Below are positions 8,998 through 18,400 of a stretch of 64,000 nucleotides of DNA, piece after piece. The notes beneath the pieces were generated by a model. That model was not told where the DNA came from and made no database searches. It saw only the letters and a program-made list of their open reading frames with translations. Origin of the DNA: Phycisphaerales bacterium (GTDB lineage: Bacteria; Planctomycetota; Phycisphaerae; Phycisphaerales; UBA1924); NCBI GenBank assembly GCA_028284805.1, contig JANQQZ010000151.1:62001-126000 (forward strand), in the 5' to 3' direction. The translations under genes and the position numbers were made by a program. The number at the start of each line of letters is the position of its first letter. The stretch's first letter is position 1.

Positions 8998-10892
8998 CAC
9001 TCCCTCTTCCGGCCATCGACGACATCACTTTCGACGAGCTCATCGCCGAGGCGCGTGGGCTCATACCGAGGTTCGCACCCGAGTGGACGGACCACAACGC
9101 CCACGATCCCGGCATCATGCTCCTCGAACTGATGGCCTGGATCGCCGAGCAGCAGATCTTCGGAGCCGGCACACTGGGCGATGAGTACACCCGCGCGTTC
9201 GCGAAGCTCATGGGCGTCGAACCGGAGCCGGCCTCACCAGCCACAGGCGTCGTCTGGCCCAACCTCGACGCCGTGACATCAGACGCCGATGCAGTCGGCG
9301 TATCCCTACGCGCCGGTGCGAGGGTCGTCTGCCTCGAGAAACGCGAGATCGACTTCCAGGTCGCGCACGATGTCTACATCACCCCCGCACGGATTCGAAG
9401 TCCCCACGTTGCCGGGGCGAGCCCTCGAGGGCTCCGCGTCGGGGCGACTCACGCGGCAGGCGCCGACCTCCTCCCTCGTCGAGCGATTGCCGGCGAGATC
9501 GAAGTCGAATTCGATCGGTATCCATTGGCCGACCCGGAAACTCGGGCTCCGATCGCCATTGGAATCGACCTTGAAGCTGGCGAGACTGCCGAAGCCGCGG
9601 CGCCGGAGCTCCGCGGACAGCTCACTGCTTCGTACCGCACGCCGGGTGAGCCGTGGGCGTTTCTTGAGATCGCCGAGGACGGCACGCACGCGCTCAACCG
9701 TAGCGGCGTCGTTCTCCTCCGCCTGCCACCACGGGCGGGTGCGTCGTCGGCTCAGATTCGGATTAACACGGAGAATCGCGTCAACCCCAGCCCGCCGCGC
9801 GTTCGGCGAGTCGTGCCCAATGCGATCACCACCAGGCAGACGACTGAGCATGCCCCCGCTGCGCTCAGCAGGACCGCGCCGGGTGTACCAAGTGAGGGTA
9901 TACAACTCGATCTCACCGGCGCCACAGACTATGGCTCGCTCGACACGCTTGATGTCTCGTCCCGGGGACGCACCGAACGCTGGACCCGCGTTCCCGACCT
10001 CGCGAACCAGACGCCGGACTCGCAGGCCTTCGAGGTGCATTGGGACCGAAACACGATCGTCTTTGGGAATGGCGTCAACGGGCGGACCGTCCCGCGCGAC
10101 GCCGAAGTGCGGCACCCCAGGTACCGGACCACTCTTGGCGCCGCGGGGAACTTAGCCGCTGGGCGGAGGTGGCGCCTCCCGAGCCTTCCTGGCGAGCATG
10201 AGGTCTTCGGACGCAACCAGGCGCCGCTGCGGGGTGGTCGCGACGCATGGGGTACAAGTGATGTCCGCGAGGCGTTCCGGAGCCGAGCTCGCAAAGTCCG
10301 CACGCTGCTCCGCGACGAGCAACTCGTCCGGGCGGTACTCGAACTGCCAGGGCTGCACGCCCACCGTGTGGAGGTACTCACGAGCGTTCACCCGGCGGCG
10401 CCGGGCGTTGCGGCCAGTGGCTCGCGCACCGTCGTGGTCATCCCACGCCGCGGACGTGATGTCGAGTCCGCCCAAGATCATCGAGACAGCTACGCGAGCG
10501 CTGTCGCGGCGGCACTCGAACCCGGACGGGTGCTCGGCGAACGTCTGAGCGTTATCACGCCCGAGCGCGTGCCCATCTCCGTCGAGGCCGAGGTGCTCCT
10601 CGACGGGTGGGCGGACGAAGCCGACACCTGCGCGCATGCCGCTGGCGTGATCGAAGCGAGGCTGTCTGACGTAGGCGATACCGACCATCCCGACATCGAG
10701 CCCTGGCCCGTGGGCAGGGCGGTCACCCGGCGCGAACTAGTGTGCATGATCGGCTCCATCGGAGGAGTGCGAGCCGTTCTCAAATGCCGCATTGCGCGAG
10801 ACGGTGGACCGGTGGCGGACTCGGATGTCGTCCTCGCTCCGTTCGAGATCGCCATCGGTCGGGCAACGGTCCGAAAGGGGGCTCGCCCGTGA
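8994..10892 (+). CDS. Second putative baseplate assembly protein (Afp12-like)
   Basis: A 632-residue protein with the well-known N-terminal signature of this family: FDELIAEARGLIPRFAPEW, then a TDHNAHDPGIMLLELMAWIA stretch. The C-terminal part contains a gpJ-like segment (DVREAFRSRARKVRTLLRDE, then a PGLHAHRVEV strand). It partners with the preceding, longer baseplate protein; paired genes of this kind are standard in eCIS baseplates. Start GTG 8994 overlaps the previous stop, and its own stop overlaps the next GTG by 4 bases. No unusual insertions were noticed. Confidence 0.9.
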   Translation: MTLPLPAIDDITFDELIAEARGLIPRFAPEWTDHNAHDPGIMLLELMAWIAEQQIFGAGTLGDEYTRAFAKLMGVEPEPASPATGVVWPNLDAVTSDADAVGVSLRAGARVVCLEKREIDFQVAHDVYITPARIRSPHVAGASPRGLRVGATHAAGADLLPRRAIAGEIEVEFDRYPLADPETRAPIAIGIDLEAGETAEAAAPELRGQLTASYRTPGEPWAFLEIAEDGTHALNRSGVVLLRLPPRAGASSAQIRINTENRVNPSPPRVRRVVPNAITTRQTTEHAPAALSRTAPGVPSEGIQLDLTGATDYGSLDTLDVSSRGRTERWTRVPDLANQTPDSQAFEVHWDRNTIVFGNGVNGRTVPRDAEVRHPRYRTTLGAAGNLAAGRRWRLPSLPGEHEVFGRNQAPLRGGRDAWGTSDVREAFRSRARKVRTLLRDEQLVRAVLELPGLHAHRVEVLTSVHPAAPGVAASGSRTVVVIPRRGRDVESAQDHRDSYASAVAAALEPGRVLGERLSVITPERVPISVEAEVLLDGWADEADTCAHAAGVIEARLSDVGDTDHPDIEPWPVGRAVTRRELVCMIGSIGGVRAVLKCRIARDGGPVADSDVVLAPFEIAIGRATVRKGARP

Positions 10893-13042
10893 CCGAGCTC
10901 ACGATCGAACACGATGCCTACCGGTTTGCAGTCGCTGAGCACTGGCTTGCGGGCGTGACGCGCGGGCTCGAGATCGGCGCCGATGGCCTTACCCCACACG
11001 GGTCGATTGCGGTGACGCCTGTCGATGCCGAACGGGAGGAAGCTGGCGAGATTTCTGTGGCGCCCTCCGGCGCCCTGTATCGCCTCCGCGATGACGCGCT
11101 CGCCATCTTGCAGCGCGGCGAGGTGATCGATCTTGGCCACCTCAACCTCGAACAGGCGGTCGCGACGAAGCTCGTAAGCGGAGCGCGGGAGCACTGGGTG
11201 CTCGGGGGTTCGGCCGCCGAGACGACGGTACTGATGTCGTTCACGCGGAGCGAGCTGTTCAGGACTCTCAGGCTCGTCCCGAATCGGCTCGCACTCGATA
11301 TCTGCGCAGACCGCGCCGGCGGGCTCTGGATCGCGCTGGGTGGCGACGAGACCGAGGCCGAACTCGTCCATATCAGGCCGGACGGGTGTGTCGAAAAGAC
11401 GATTCGGCTCGGGTTCACGTTGCAAGCGGCCGCCCTGGACTCCAGCTGCGACGGCACTCGGCTGTACCTGCTCGATCCGGCGCCCGCATCCGATCACTGC
11501 CGGGATGAGCCCAAGTGGCGTGTGGTGGCGGTGAACACCGGTGACAATGGCGGGGTTCGCGCTGTCCATGAGCAGCCTCGGCAAGGAAGCAGCGACGGGG
11601 TTGAGCCCCCGCGTTGGCTCGCCGTCGATCGGTCCACGCGCCGCGTGCTGGTCGCCAATCCCTCCGGTGCTGTGTGGATTCTGGATCCGGAGACCCGCGA
11701 GCCGGCGGCACGCGTGGAAGCAGTCGGCCAGCGTCCGATCGAGGTCACCTCGGCAGCGGGGGGCAACGGCTTCTGGCTCGGGACGTCGCGCGGCGTGCTG
11801 CGGCTCGACGAGACGAACTCCGCGCAGCCCTGCCCGTCGGATGCGCCGCCCGCGTTCATCACGCCGCTGCTTGTCTCGCCGGCCGCCACGCCCTCTGGAT
11901 GGATGCGAGCAGACATCGATGCGGAGCTGAGAGGCGACGCCGTGCTTGAGGTTTCAGTCGCAAGCACCGACAGCGAGGTGATCAAAGACGAATACGGACG
12001 AATCCGTCACGGCACTGACACCACCCCTCACGAACGCTATGACGCGGTCGAAGCCCTGCTGGACTGGGACACCTCCAACTCGACGGTGTTCCGGGCAGAC
12101 ACGCTACCTCCTTCTGGTCGCGCCCGGATCACGCTGCACCATGTGACCGGGCGCTACCTCTGGCTCCGTGTGCGCGTGCACGCGTCTCCGGGGCACGCCG
12201 TGCCTCGCGTGCGTTCGTTGCGCGTGCTGTATCCCAACCGGTCTTACGCCCGTCACCTGCCCGAAATGTTCCGGTCCGAGGCCGCCGACCCGCTGCGTCG
12301 CATCCTCGTGCCCATCGAGAGTGTCTTCGGGGATCTCGAGTCCGAGATCGCGAGCATGCCGCGTTTTCTCGACCCGTCCGTCGCACCCCCGGACTGGCTG
12401 CCCTATCTGCTCGGGTGGCTTGGCCTCCCCGCGGCTCCCGAGTTGGGCGAAGACGGTCAGCGCGAACTGCTGCATGCCGCGCCCGACCTGCTTGAGTGGC
12501 GGGGCACCCGCCGAGGGCTCGAACACTTGCTGCACATCATCTGCGGCGACGATGAACAGCCCAGATTCGCGGTGCATGACATCGCGACCGGCCCCGCGCC
12601 CTGGACGCTCCCCGGCTGCGGGTTCGGCGTTCCGGCCCAACTCGGAAGAGACTCGCTTGTGCTCCGCACGGAACGCCCGGCGTTCCGCCTCGGACGTGCC
12701 CGGGCAGGCGCCGACCCGATCGGCGTCGGCCCGCCACGAAACGCCGAGCTCTTCGCGCGTAGAACCGGCCAGGTCGAAATCCGAGCACTCGCGTCCGACA
12801 GGGCGCGGATCGAACCGGTGCTCGATCGATACCTGCCCCACTTCATCCCGGCTCACTGCCGAGTGCGCCTCCGCTGGGTCTCGCCCCGAGTGGTCGGTGG
12901 CACGCCCAGGCTTGATCGCGACCTACGTCTCACCGCGTCGGAGCCGATCCGACTCGGGTTCGACACCATCGCCGGAGCCAAATGGTCAGAACACGCGGGA
13001 CGGGGGCGGCGCCGTCTCGACGGGAGTTTCCGCCTGCACTAG
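10889..13042 (+). CDS. gpI-like phage tail protein with N-terminal beta-propeller-like region
   Basis: A 717-residue protein. Roughly residues 440-580 form the tail protein I domain: YARHLPEMFRSEAADPLRRI, then LDPSVAPPDWLPYLLGWLG and EWRGTRRGLEHLLHIICG. The preceding 400 residues are beta-rich repeats (for example GGLWIALGGDETEAEL and RLYLLDPAPA) that resemble a six- to eight-blade propeller. The last 100 residues are an LVLRTERPAF and FIPAHCRVRLRWV segment usual for the long versions of this family. GTG 10889 overlaps the previous stop and starts MTELTIEH; the frame extends upstream only inside the previous gene. Role: baseplate component near tail-fibre attachment. Confidence 0.86.
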   Translation: MTELTIEHDAYRFAVAEHWLAGVTRGLEIGADGLTPHGSIAVTPVDAEREEAGEISVAPSGALYRLRDDALAILQRGEVIDLGHLNLEQAVATKLVSGAREHWVLGGSAAETTVLMSFTRSELFRTLRLVPNRLALDICADRAGGLWIALGGDETEAELVHIRPDGCVEKTIRLGFTLQAAALDSSCDGTRLYLLDPAPASDHCRDEPKWRVVAVNTGDNGGVRAVHEQPRQGSSDGVEPPRWLAVDRSTRRVLVANPSGAVWILDPETREPAARVEAVGQRPIEVTSAAGGNGFWLGTSRGVLRLDETNSAQPCPSDAPPAFITPLLVSPAATPSGWMRADIDAELRGDAVLEVSVASTDSEVIKDEYGRIRHGTDTTPHERYDAVEALLDWDTSNSTVFRADTLPPSGRARITLHHVTGRYLWLRVRVHASPGHAVPRVRSLRVLYPNRSYARHLPEMFRSEAADPLRRILVPIESVFGDLESEIASMPRFLDPSVAPPDWLPYLLGWLGLPAAPELGEDGQRELLHAAPDLLEWRGTRRGLEHLLHIICGDDEQPRFAVHDIATGPAPWTLPGCGFGVPAQLGRDSLVLRTERPAFRLGRARAGADPIGVGPPRNAELFARRTGQVEIRALASDRARIEPVLDRYLPHFIPAHCRVRLRWVSPRVVGGTPRLDRDLRLTASEPIRLGFDTIAGAKWSEHAGRGRRRLDGSFRLH

Positions 13043-13071
13043 CCGGCGATCACATTCAGAGGAGTCCGAAG

Positions 13072-14565
13072 ATGCGCCCAGAGCACGAGCACCGACAAGC
13101 CGAGTGGACGACCCGGCCCAGGTTCTGGAAGGACGAACCGCTGACGGCAGAACGGCTCAACCGGCTGCACGATCACCATGCCGAGCGCCTGCGCCGAGCC
13201 ACCCTCGCAATCGCGGGCACGGGCGTCGTCCACGGGTACGCCCTCGATCACGAGTCGGCGAGCCCGTGCGAGGCGCCGGCACACGCGCTGCACGTTGGTT
13301 GTGGTCTTGCCTTCGATCATCGCGGTCGGCAGCTCGACTGGCGTGGCGGATGGATCACCACCGAAGACCTCGTGGGCGAACTGGCCGAACGCGGCGTCGT
13401 CGCGAGCGCAGCTGCCAGCGAGGACCACGACAAGGACTACAAGCGACAGTCTGACGGCGACGACGAGAAATCCGGCCGTGAGCCCGAACCCGAGCCCAAT
13501 CCAGAGGCCGACGGATCCGGGTGCGTCACACTTGTCGCCCACTACGCGGAAGAACGCGCCACCCACGTGAACCGCTGCGGATGCGAGGGGGCCGACTGGG
13601 TGCGAGAGCGTGTCGTGTTCTCCATACGACCGGACTGCCCGAAACTCACCCCTCGCTGCCCGGACCACGTCAAAGACTGCATCGATGCTCCCCAATACCG
13701 CTGTGAACGCCTCGGCGGCGTCACCGAGCGCTCCAAGATCGGTAAGCAGCCTGATCTCAATGCCTTGTGCGACGAGCCCCGCGAACTCTGCCCGGTTGGG
13801 CGCTGCGACCTCTGGTACGACCCCGTCGGCGTCCCCATCGCCTGCGTCAGAATCGGCGCCTGCCCGCCACGCACAGGTGACGAGCACAACACCTCAAGCG
13901 TTGTCTTTCTGCCAGGCTGCCGCGACACGTGCGCCGCGCGACGCTGGGTGTACCGAAACCCGCTGTTACGTGAGCTCATAGATCGATGCGACACGACGTA
14001 CGCACACGTCAGATCGATCAGCCTGCCCTGGCTCGAGGCGCCGTTCCGAAACGTCGTCCCGTGGGAGCAGTTCGCGGAGCAAATGGTCAACGGCATTGAC
14101 ATCCACTTCAGTGCTGGGATCGAGCGATCGACCCTGCACCGTGCGAGCGTCTTCCTCACCGCCATCGTCGGCGAGCTCGAGTCCGATTTCCAGGACACGC
14201 TCCGTATCCCGAGTGGGGAAGTGAGCTTCTACAACGAGAGCGGAGAAATCTGCGCGACCCCGCCCGACTTGGCGCACGGGCTCCACATCACGTTCCCCCA
14301 ACGCTGGCTCCGACGCCAGCTCTCCGAGGGCCCGAGTCGATTCAGCAGCGGCGCGACGATCGAAATCACCGTACGCGGCGCCTTCCTGCGCGACCGCTGC
14401 GGGCGCATGCTCGACGCACGGCCCATAGGGCATCCGCCCGAGTTCTCGCGAGACTCGATGGTTGGCGACGACTTCGTCGTCGCGTTCTGCGTCCAGCCCA
14501 AGCCCCGTCCCTCGCCCAAGCAAGTCGAACAGGACGAATCAGCCAAGCAGGCACCGGCGTTCTAA
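13072..14565 (+). CDS. Cys-rich eCIS-associated protein 1
   Basis: A 497-residue protein with about 25 cysteines, many in CxC or CxxxC pairs (NRCGCEG, LCPVGRCDLW, GCRDTCAARR). The N-terminus has the pattern RFWKDEPLTAERLNRLHDHH followed by a GTGVVHGYAL strand, which is shared with the next gene (VFADGMVVTADDLN and GCGIVCGLRV). From memory this LTADDLN / GVVxGL pattern recurs in proteins beside gpI-like genes of eCIS loci, but I cannot name a Pfam family. ATG 13072 follows AGAGGAGT. A particle-surface or cargo-loading role is inferred from location; the Cys pairs could bind zinc or form disulfides. Function unknown. Confidence 0.75.
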   Translation: MRPEHEHRQAEWTTRPRFWKDEPLTAERLNRLHDHHAERLRRATLAIAGTGVVHGYALDHESASPCEAPAHALHVGCGLAFDHRGRQLDWRGGWITTEDLVGELAERGVVASAAASEDHDKDYKRQSDGDDEKSGREPEPEPNPEADGSGCVTLVAHYAEERATHVNRCGCEGADWVRERVVFSIRPDCPKLTPRCPDHVKDCIDAPQYRCERLGGVTERSKIGKQPDLNALCDEPRELCPVGRCDLWYDPVGVPIACVRIGACPPRTGDEHNTSSVVFLPGCRDTCAARRWVYRNPLLRELIDRCDTTYAHVRSISLPWLEAPFRNVVPWEQFAEQMVNGIDIHFSAGIERSTLHRASVFLTAIVGELESDFQDTLRIPSGEVSFYNESGEICATPPDLAHGLHITFPQRWLRRQLSEGPSRFSSGATIEITVRGAFLRDRCGRMLDARPIGHPPEFSRDSMVGDDFVVAFCVQPKPRPSPKQVEQDESAKQAPAF

Positions 14566-14583
14566 GTAAAGGTGAAATGAACG

Positions 14584-15423
14584 ATGAGCACGTGCAAATC
14601 CATAGAGAAGAAGCAGAGAACCAATCTCGTCACCCCGGTGTTCGCCGATGGCATGGTTGTCACCGCTGACGATCTGAACGCGGCCTCCGCCCACCCGGCA
14701 GATCTGATGCGCACGCTTGTGCGCGCTGCTTTCGGCTGCGGGATCGTGTGTGGCCTCCGTGTCACGCTAAACCCCGACAATGATGAAGCCCGGGGCCCGG
14801 ACGCTAATTCGCTCCAGATCAGGCTTCATCCGGGCACAGCACTCGACTGCGTCGGCAACCCGCTCCAGATCTGCGAGGACATCGTCTTCGACTTCAAACG
14901 CGACCCCTGCGACTGCAAGCCGAGCACACCCGAGGAGGTCTTCATCGCTGTTGCCCGCTGCGTCGTCGAAGAACCGGCGGAGTCTGATGACTGCACCGAC
15001 CCGTGCGCCGACACCTCCGCGACGGGCAGCCGAAGGCGGGACTACGTCCGAGTCCGCGCGTTCTCGAGCTCGGAGTTCACCGAACTCCAGTCTGTCTGCA
15101 TTCTTTCCGACGAGGATCTCAGAATGATGGAACTGCGTCAGAAGGAGCGTGATCCGTGCGACTGCCTCAAGCAGTGCCTGCCCTGCTGCACGCCCTGCTG
15201 CGACAGTTGGGTTTTCCTCGCCCGCGTTGTGCTCGATCACGAGGCCTGCCAGGTCAAGACCATCGATCAGCGCTGGCGGCGGTACATCAAGCCCACGCAC
15301 TGTCTCTGCGGGCCCGACGGTATCTGGGAGCGAGACGACGCCCGTATCGCCAAGGAGACAGTTCTGAAGCGAAGGAAGAAGTCTGCGGAAGAGAAGCCCG
15401 AAAGCACGTCAACCGAGACCTAA
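14584..15423 (+). CDS. Cys-rich eCIS-associated protein 2
   Basis: A 279-residue relative of the preceding protein: the N-terminal 60 residues share the LTADDLN-like (VVTADDLNAASAHPADLMRT) and GxGVVxGL (GCGIVCGLRV) elements. The rest is rich in cysteine, with DPCDC appearing twice and a dense QCLPCCTPCCDSW stretch around residues 200-215. The C-terminus is a basic Lys/Arg/Glu tail. It starts 18 bases after gene 1 of the pair, behind AAAGGTG. Tandem duplication followed by divergence is the simplest explanation. No enzymatic motif was recognised. Confidence 0.75.
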   Translation: MSTCKSIEKKQRTNLVTPVFADGMVVTADDLNAASAHPADLMRTLVRAAFGCGIVCGLRVTLNPDNDEARGPDANSLQIRLHPGTALDCVGNPLQICEDIVFDFKRDPCDCKPSTPEEVFIAVARCVVEEPAESDDCTDPCADTSATGSRRRDYVRVRAFSSSEFTELQSVCILSDEDLRMMELRQKERDPCDCLKQCLPCCTPCCDSWVFLARVVLDHEACQVKTIDQRWRRYIKPTHCLCGPDGIWERDDARIAKETVLKRRKKSAEEKPESTSTET

Positions 15424-15477
15424 GCATAATGGCACGAAGGGGCTCGGCTCGCCGAATCCCCGTGGAGGTGCGCCCGC

Positions 15478-18400
15478 ATGCCCAAGGAATGCAAAGCGAA
15501 ACGGAAGTCGCCGGCGGCGCGGTCCCGCGGGAAGCCTCGCCCCGCCCGCAAACGCGACCCGGGCGGCCCGCATGGCGCGGTCCAGAGGCGCCTCGGCGAT
15601 GCAGGCTCGCTCGCGCTCCGCAGCTTCGAGTCAGAGCACGAGCCCGATGTTCAGCGGTGCGTGCGCACCAAGATGACGGTTGGGTCGCCGGACGACCCCC
15701 TCGAGCGTGAAGCTAACGAGGTCGCCCGCGCTGTCACGCGCAACAGCGCCACCCCGACTCAGCCGAAGAAGCGCGACCGCGCCGCGGCTCGCACACTCCG
15801 CCGCCTCTGCCCGAAATGTCGGGCCGCTCTCGCCAGGGCCGGATCGGGCAGCGGCCAGACCGTCCGCGGGCTCACTGACGACCTCTGTCCCGAGTGCCGG
15901 AAGAAGCTCTTCCGCAAGTCCGGAAGCGCGGGCGGAGGGCCCGAGCAGATCGAGCCGCACGTCGAGGCGTACATCGCTCGCAGCCGCGGCGCCGGTCAGC
16001 CGCTCCCCGGTGCCATGCGCGAGTCGATGGAGGAGAGCTTTGGACGAGACTTCGAGGCCGTGCGCGTCCACACGGGTCCGGGCGCCGTCGAAGCGAACCG
16101 CAGCCTCAACTCGCGCGCCTTCGCGACCGGATCGGACATTCACCTCGCACGCGGCGAGAGCCCGAACGACGTCTCGCTCATGGCGCACGAGCTCACCCAT
16201 GTCGTGCAGCAGAGCCCCGACGCCCACGCCGTTCGACGTACCGGAGGCGAAACCGACCCGACGCCGATGGAAGTCAGCAACGGCGATGAGAGCATCCTCG
16301 ACGAACTCCTCGATGATGTCATGGACGCCGGTGAGGCTGTTTATGACGCAGGCGCCGCCGCGGTCGACTGGCTCTCGACGACCGCCGGGAATGCGTTGGT
16401 GGATCTCGCCGCAGGCATGGGCGTGGATGTCTCCATCAGCTCGGGCAGCATCCGTCTGCGGACGCCGCGGTTCTGTCCGGCTGGTTCGGTCGAGTTCCCG
16501 GTCGAGCTCCCGTCGTGGTCTGAGGACATCTCCATTCCGCTGTTCGCGGTCCCCATTGGTCCGACCATGGCGATCACGGGCTCGGTGGGTCTCACCGCTC
16601 ACGCTGAACCATCGATGGGCCTCACGCTGGGCCCGATCTGCATCGAGAACCTCGACCTGCTCATCGACCCCACCAGCGGGAACTACTCGATCAGCGGTAG
16701 CGTGACGGCCCCCGCGGTCGCCGCCGCCGCCGCCGAGGTCCGGGGCGGGATCAAGGGTGAGCTTGGCGTCACCGTCTTGACCCCCATTCCGATCGAGTTT
16801 CCGGGCGTCGGGGTCGAGGGCGGCTTGGCGGGCAAACTCGAACTGCAAGGCGGGAATTCGGTGTCGATCGCCGGAGCGCTCGGGTACGGCAGCGGCACAA
16901 TCTTGCTCGCCTCCTCCGGCGCACTCACGCTGGCGCTCCAGGCGGCGCTTTCAGCCGGTGCCTATCTCGACCTGTTGGTCATGGGTGAGAGCGCTTGCCG
17001 GATCTACTGGGAGCCGTACTCCAGCCAGTGGAACACGGGCACCTCTCTCAGCGGCGCCATGCAGCTCGCCATCCGGGCGGGATCGACCACGATCGGTCCA
17101 ACCGCCCCGTTCTACGGCATGCCCGTCACCGTCCCACAAGCCCCGATCGCCTCGGTCCTCCAACGCCAGGGGCTGAAAGACCAGTGCCCCCTGATCGACG
17201 ATCTGTGCAGTTGGATGGCGAACAACCAGAAGTTCCCCTCGCAGAACGGCGGCGTCTGGGACTGGTCGCCCCAGGCGCCCTGGGGCCCGGGCCCAGCGGT
17301 GGCCGCTCTCAACGACCCGTTGCAGGCGCGCATGCGAGCCCCCCCTCGTGTCAGCGGTTCGCTTTGCCGAGGCGCTTGCGGGCCGAACTGCGATACGTGC
17401 GAGCACTACGCGATCCACCACGAGACAGACCCCGTCACCGGGCAGGTGTGGGAGTACCAGAACCTTGAGGTCTGCCCGTCGCACGGCGGATGCCGCCAGC
17501 ACGATGCCGCCTACGACTGGGCCGACGACGTCAAGGGAGAGAAGGGGGCGCTGTTCAAGACCTGGCACCGCGCCGCCGACACTGAGTGCGCCTGCACCCA
17601 CGGACCAGGAAAGTGTGTCGGGTGGATCTACGGGCAGCCGCCCCACGACAGAATCATGTACTTCGCCGACCGGGCCGCGCCGATAAGCAGCGTTCGCAGC
17701 ACAGAAGGGTGCAGCATCCAGTTCCCGGGCGCCCTGATCTGCGACGAACAGAGAGCCTCCCGAACCGATGTCCTCATCGAGTGGGGACGCCTGTATGGCA
17801 TCGGCGAGTTCGGCGAGTGCGGCGTCGTCAACGACTACACCAACGCTTCCTTCGAACCCTGCGGCGGCGTCCCCGGACGTGAGTGGCACTGCACAGCCGT
17901 CTTCCGCTACCCCAGTCGTGGCGAGCCCGTGGGCGTTGATCTGGAGGTCGAACCGGTCACCGTCAGCATCCTTGAGTGCCTGTGCTGCGATGTGCGAGAC
18001 AACGAGTCGGCCCAATGGCTTGAACCGGGAGTTGTCCGCGATGACAGCATGGCCGGGGATGCCATTCTCGAACTCTGCGCGATGGGCCTGATCGACCCCG
18101 TCGTCTGCGGCCCCATCGAGCAGGAGATGCTCGACCGCTTCGGGAATCGCTTCTTCGAACGCGACATCCCCGGGATGAATCCCGATGAGGCCGCGACCAG
18201 GCACCGACGTCCGGAGGACGTCCCGATCATCCAAGAGTTCAAGCTGGTCTACAACCGGCTCGACAGTTGGAGGCAGTTCCTATCGGTGAACCATCCGGGC
18301 GTGGATCCCGGTATCGACGGATGCAACATCACAGGCCGATCGAGTGAACATCCGGACCGCCAGACGGACCTCGAGAGGTGGATCGCCGCGATCAAGAGAC

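Noticed and set aside
7594-9000. 468-codon open frame on the minus strand
   Set aside because: It lies antisense inside the baseplate J-like gene, is rich in Arg/Asp from GC-skewed codons and has no recognisable motif.
15631-16848. 405-codon open frame on the minus strand
   Set aside because: Antisense to the HELTH-containing DUF4157 region; no start signal or domain.
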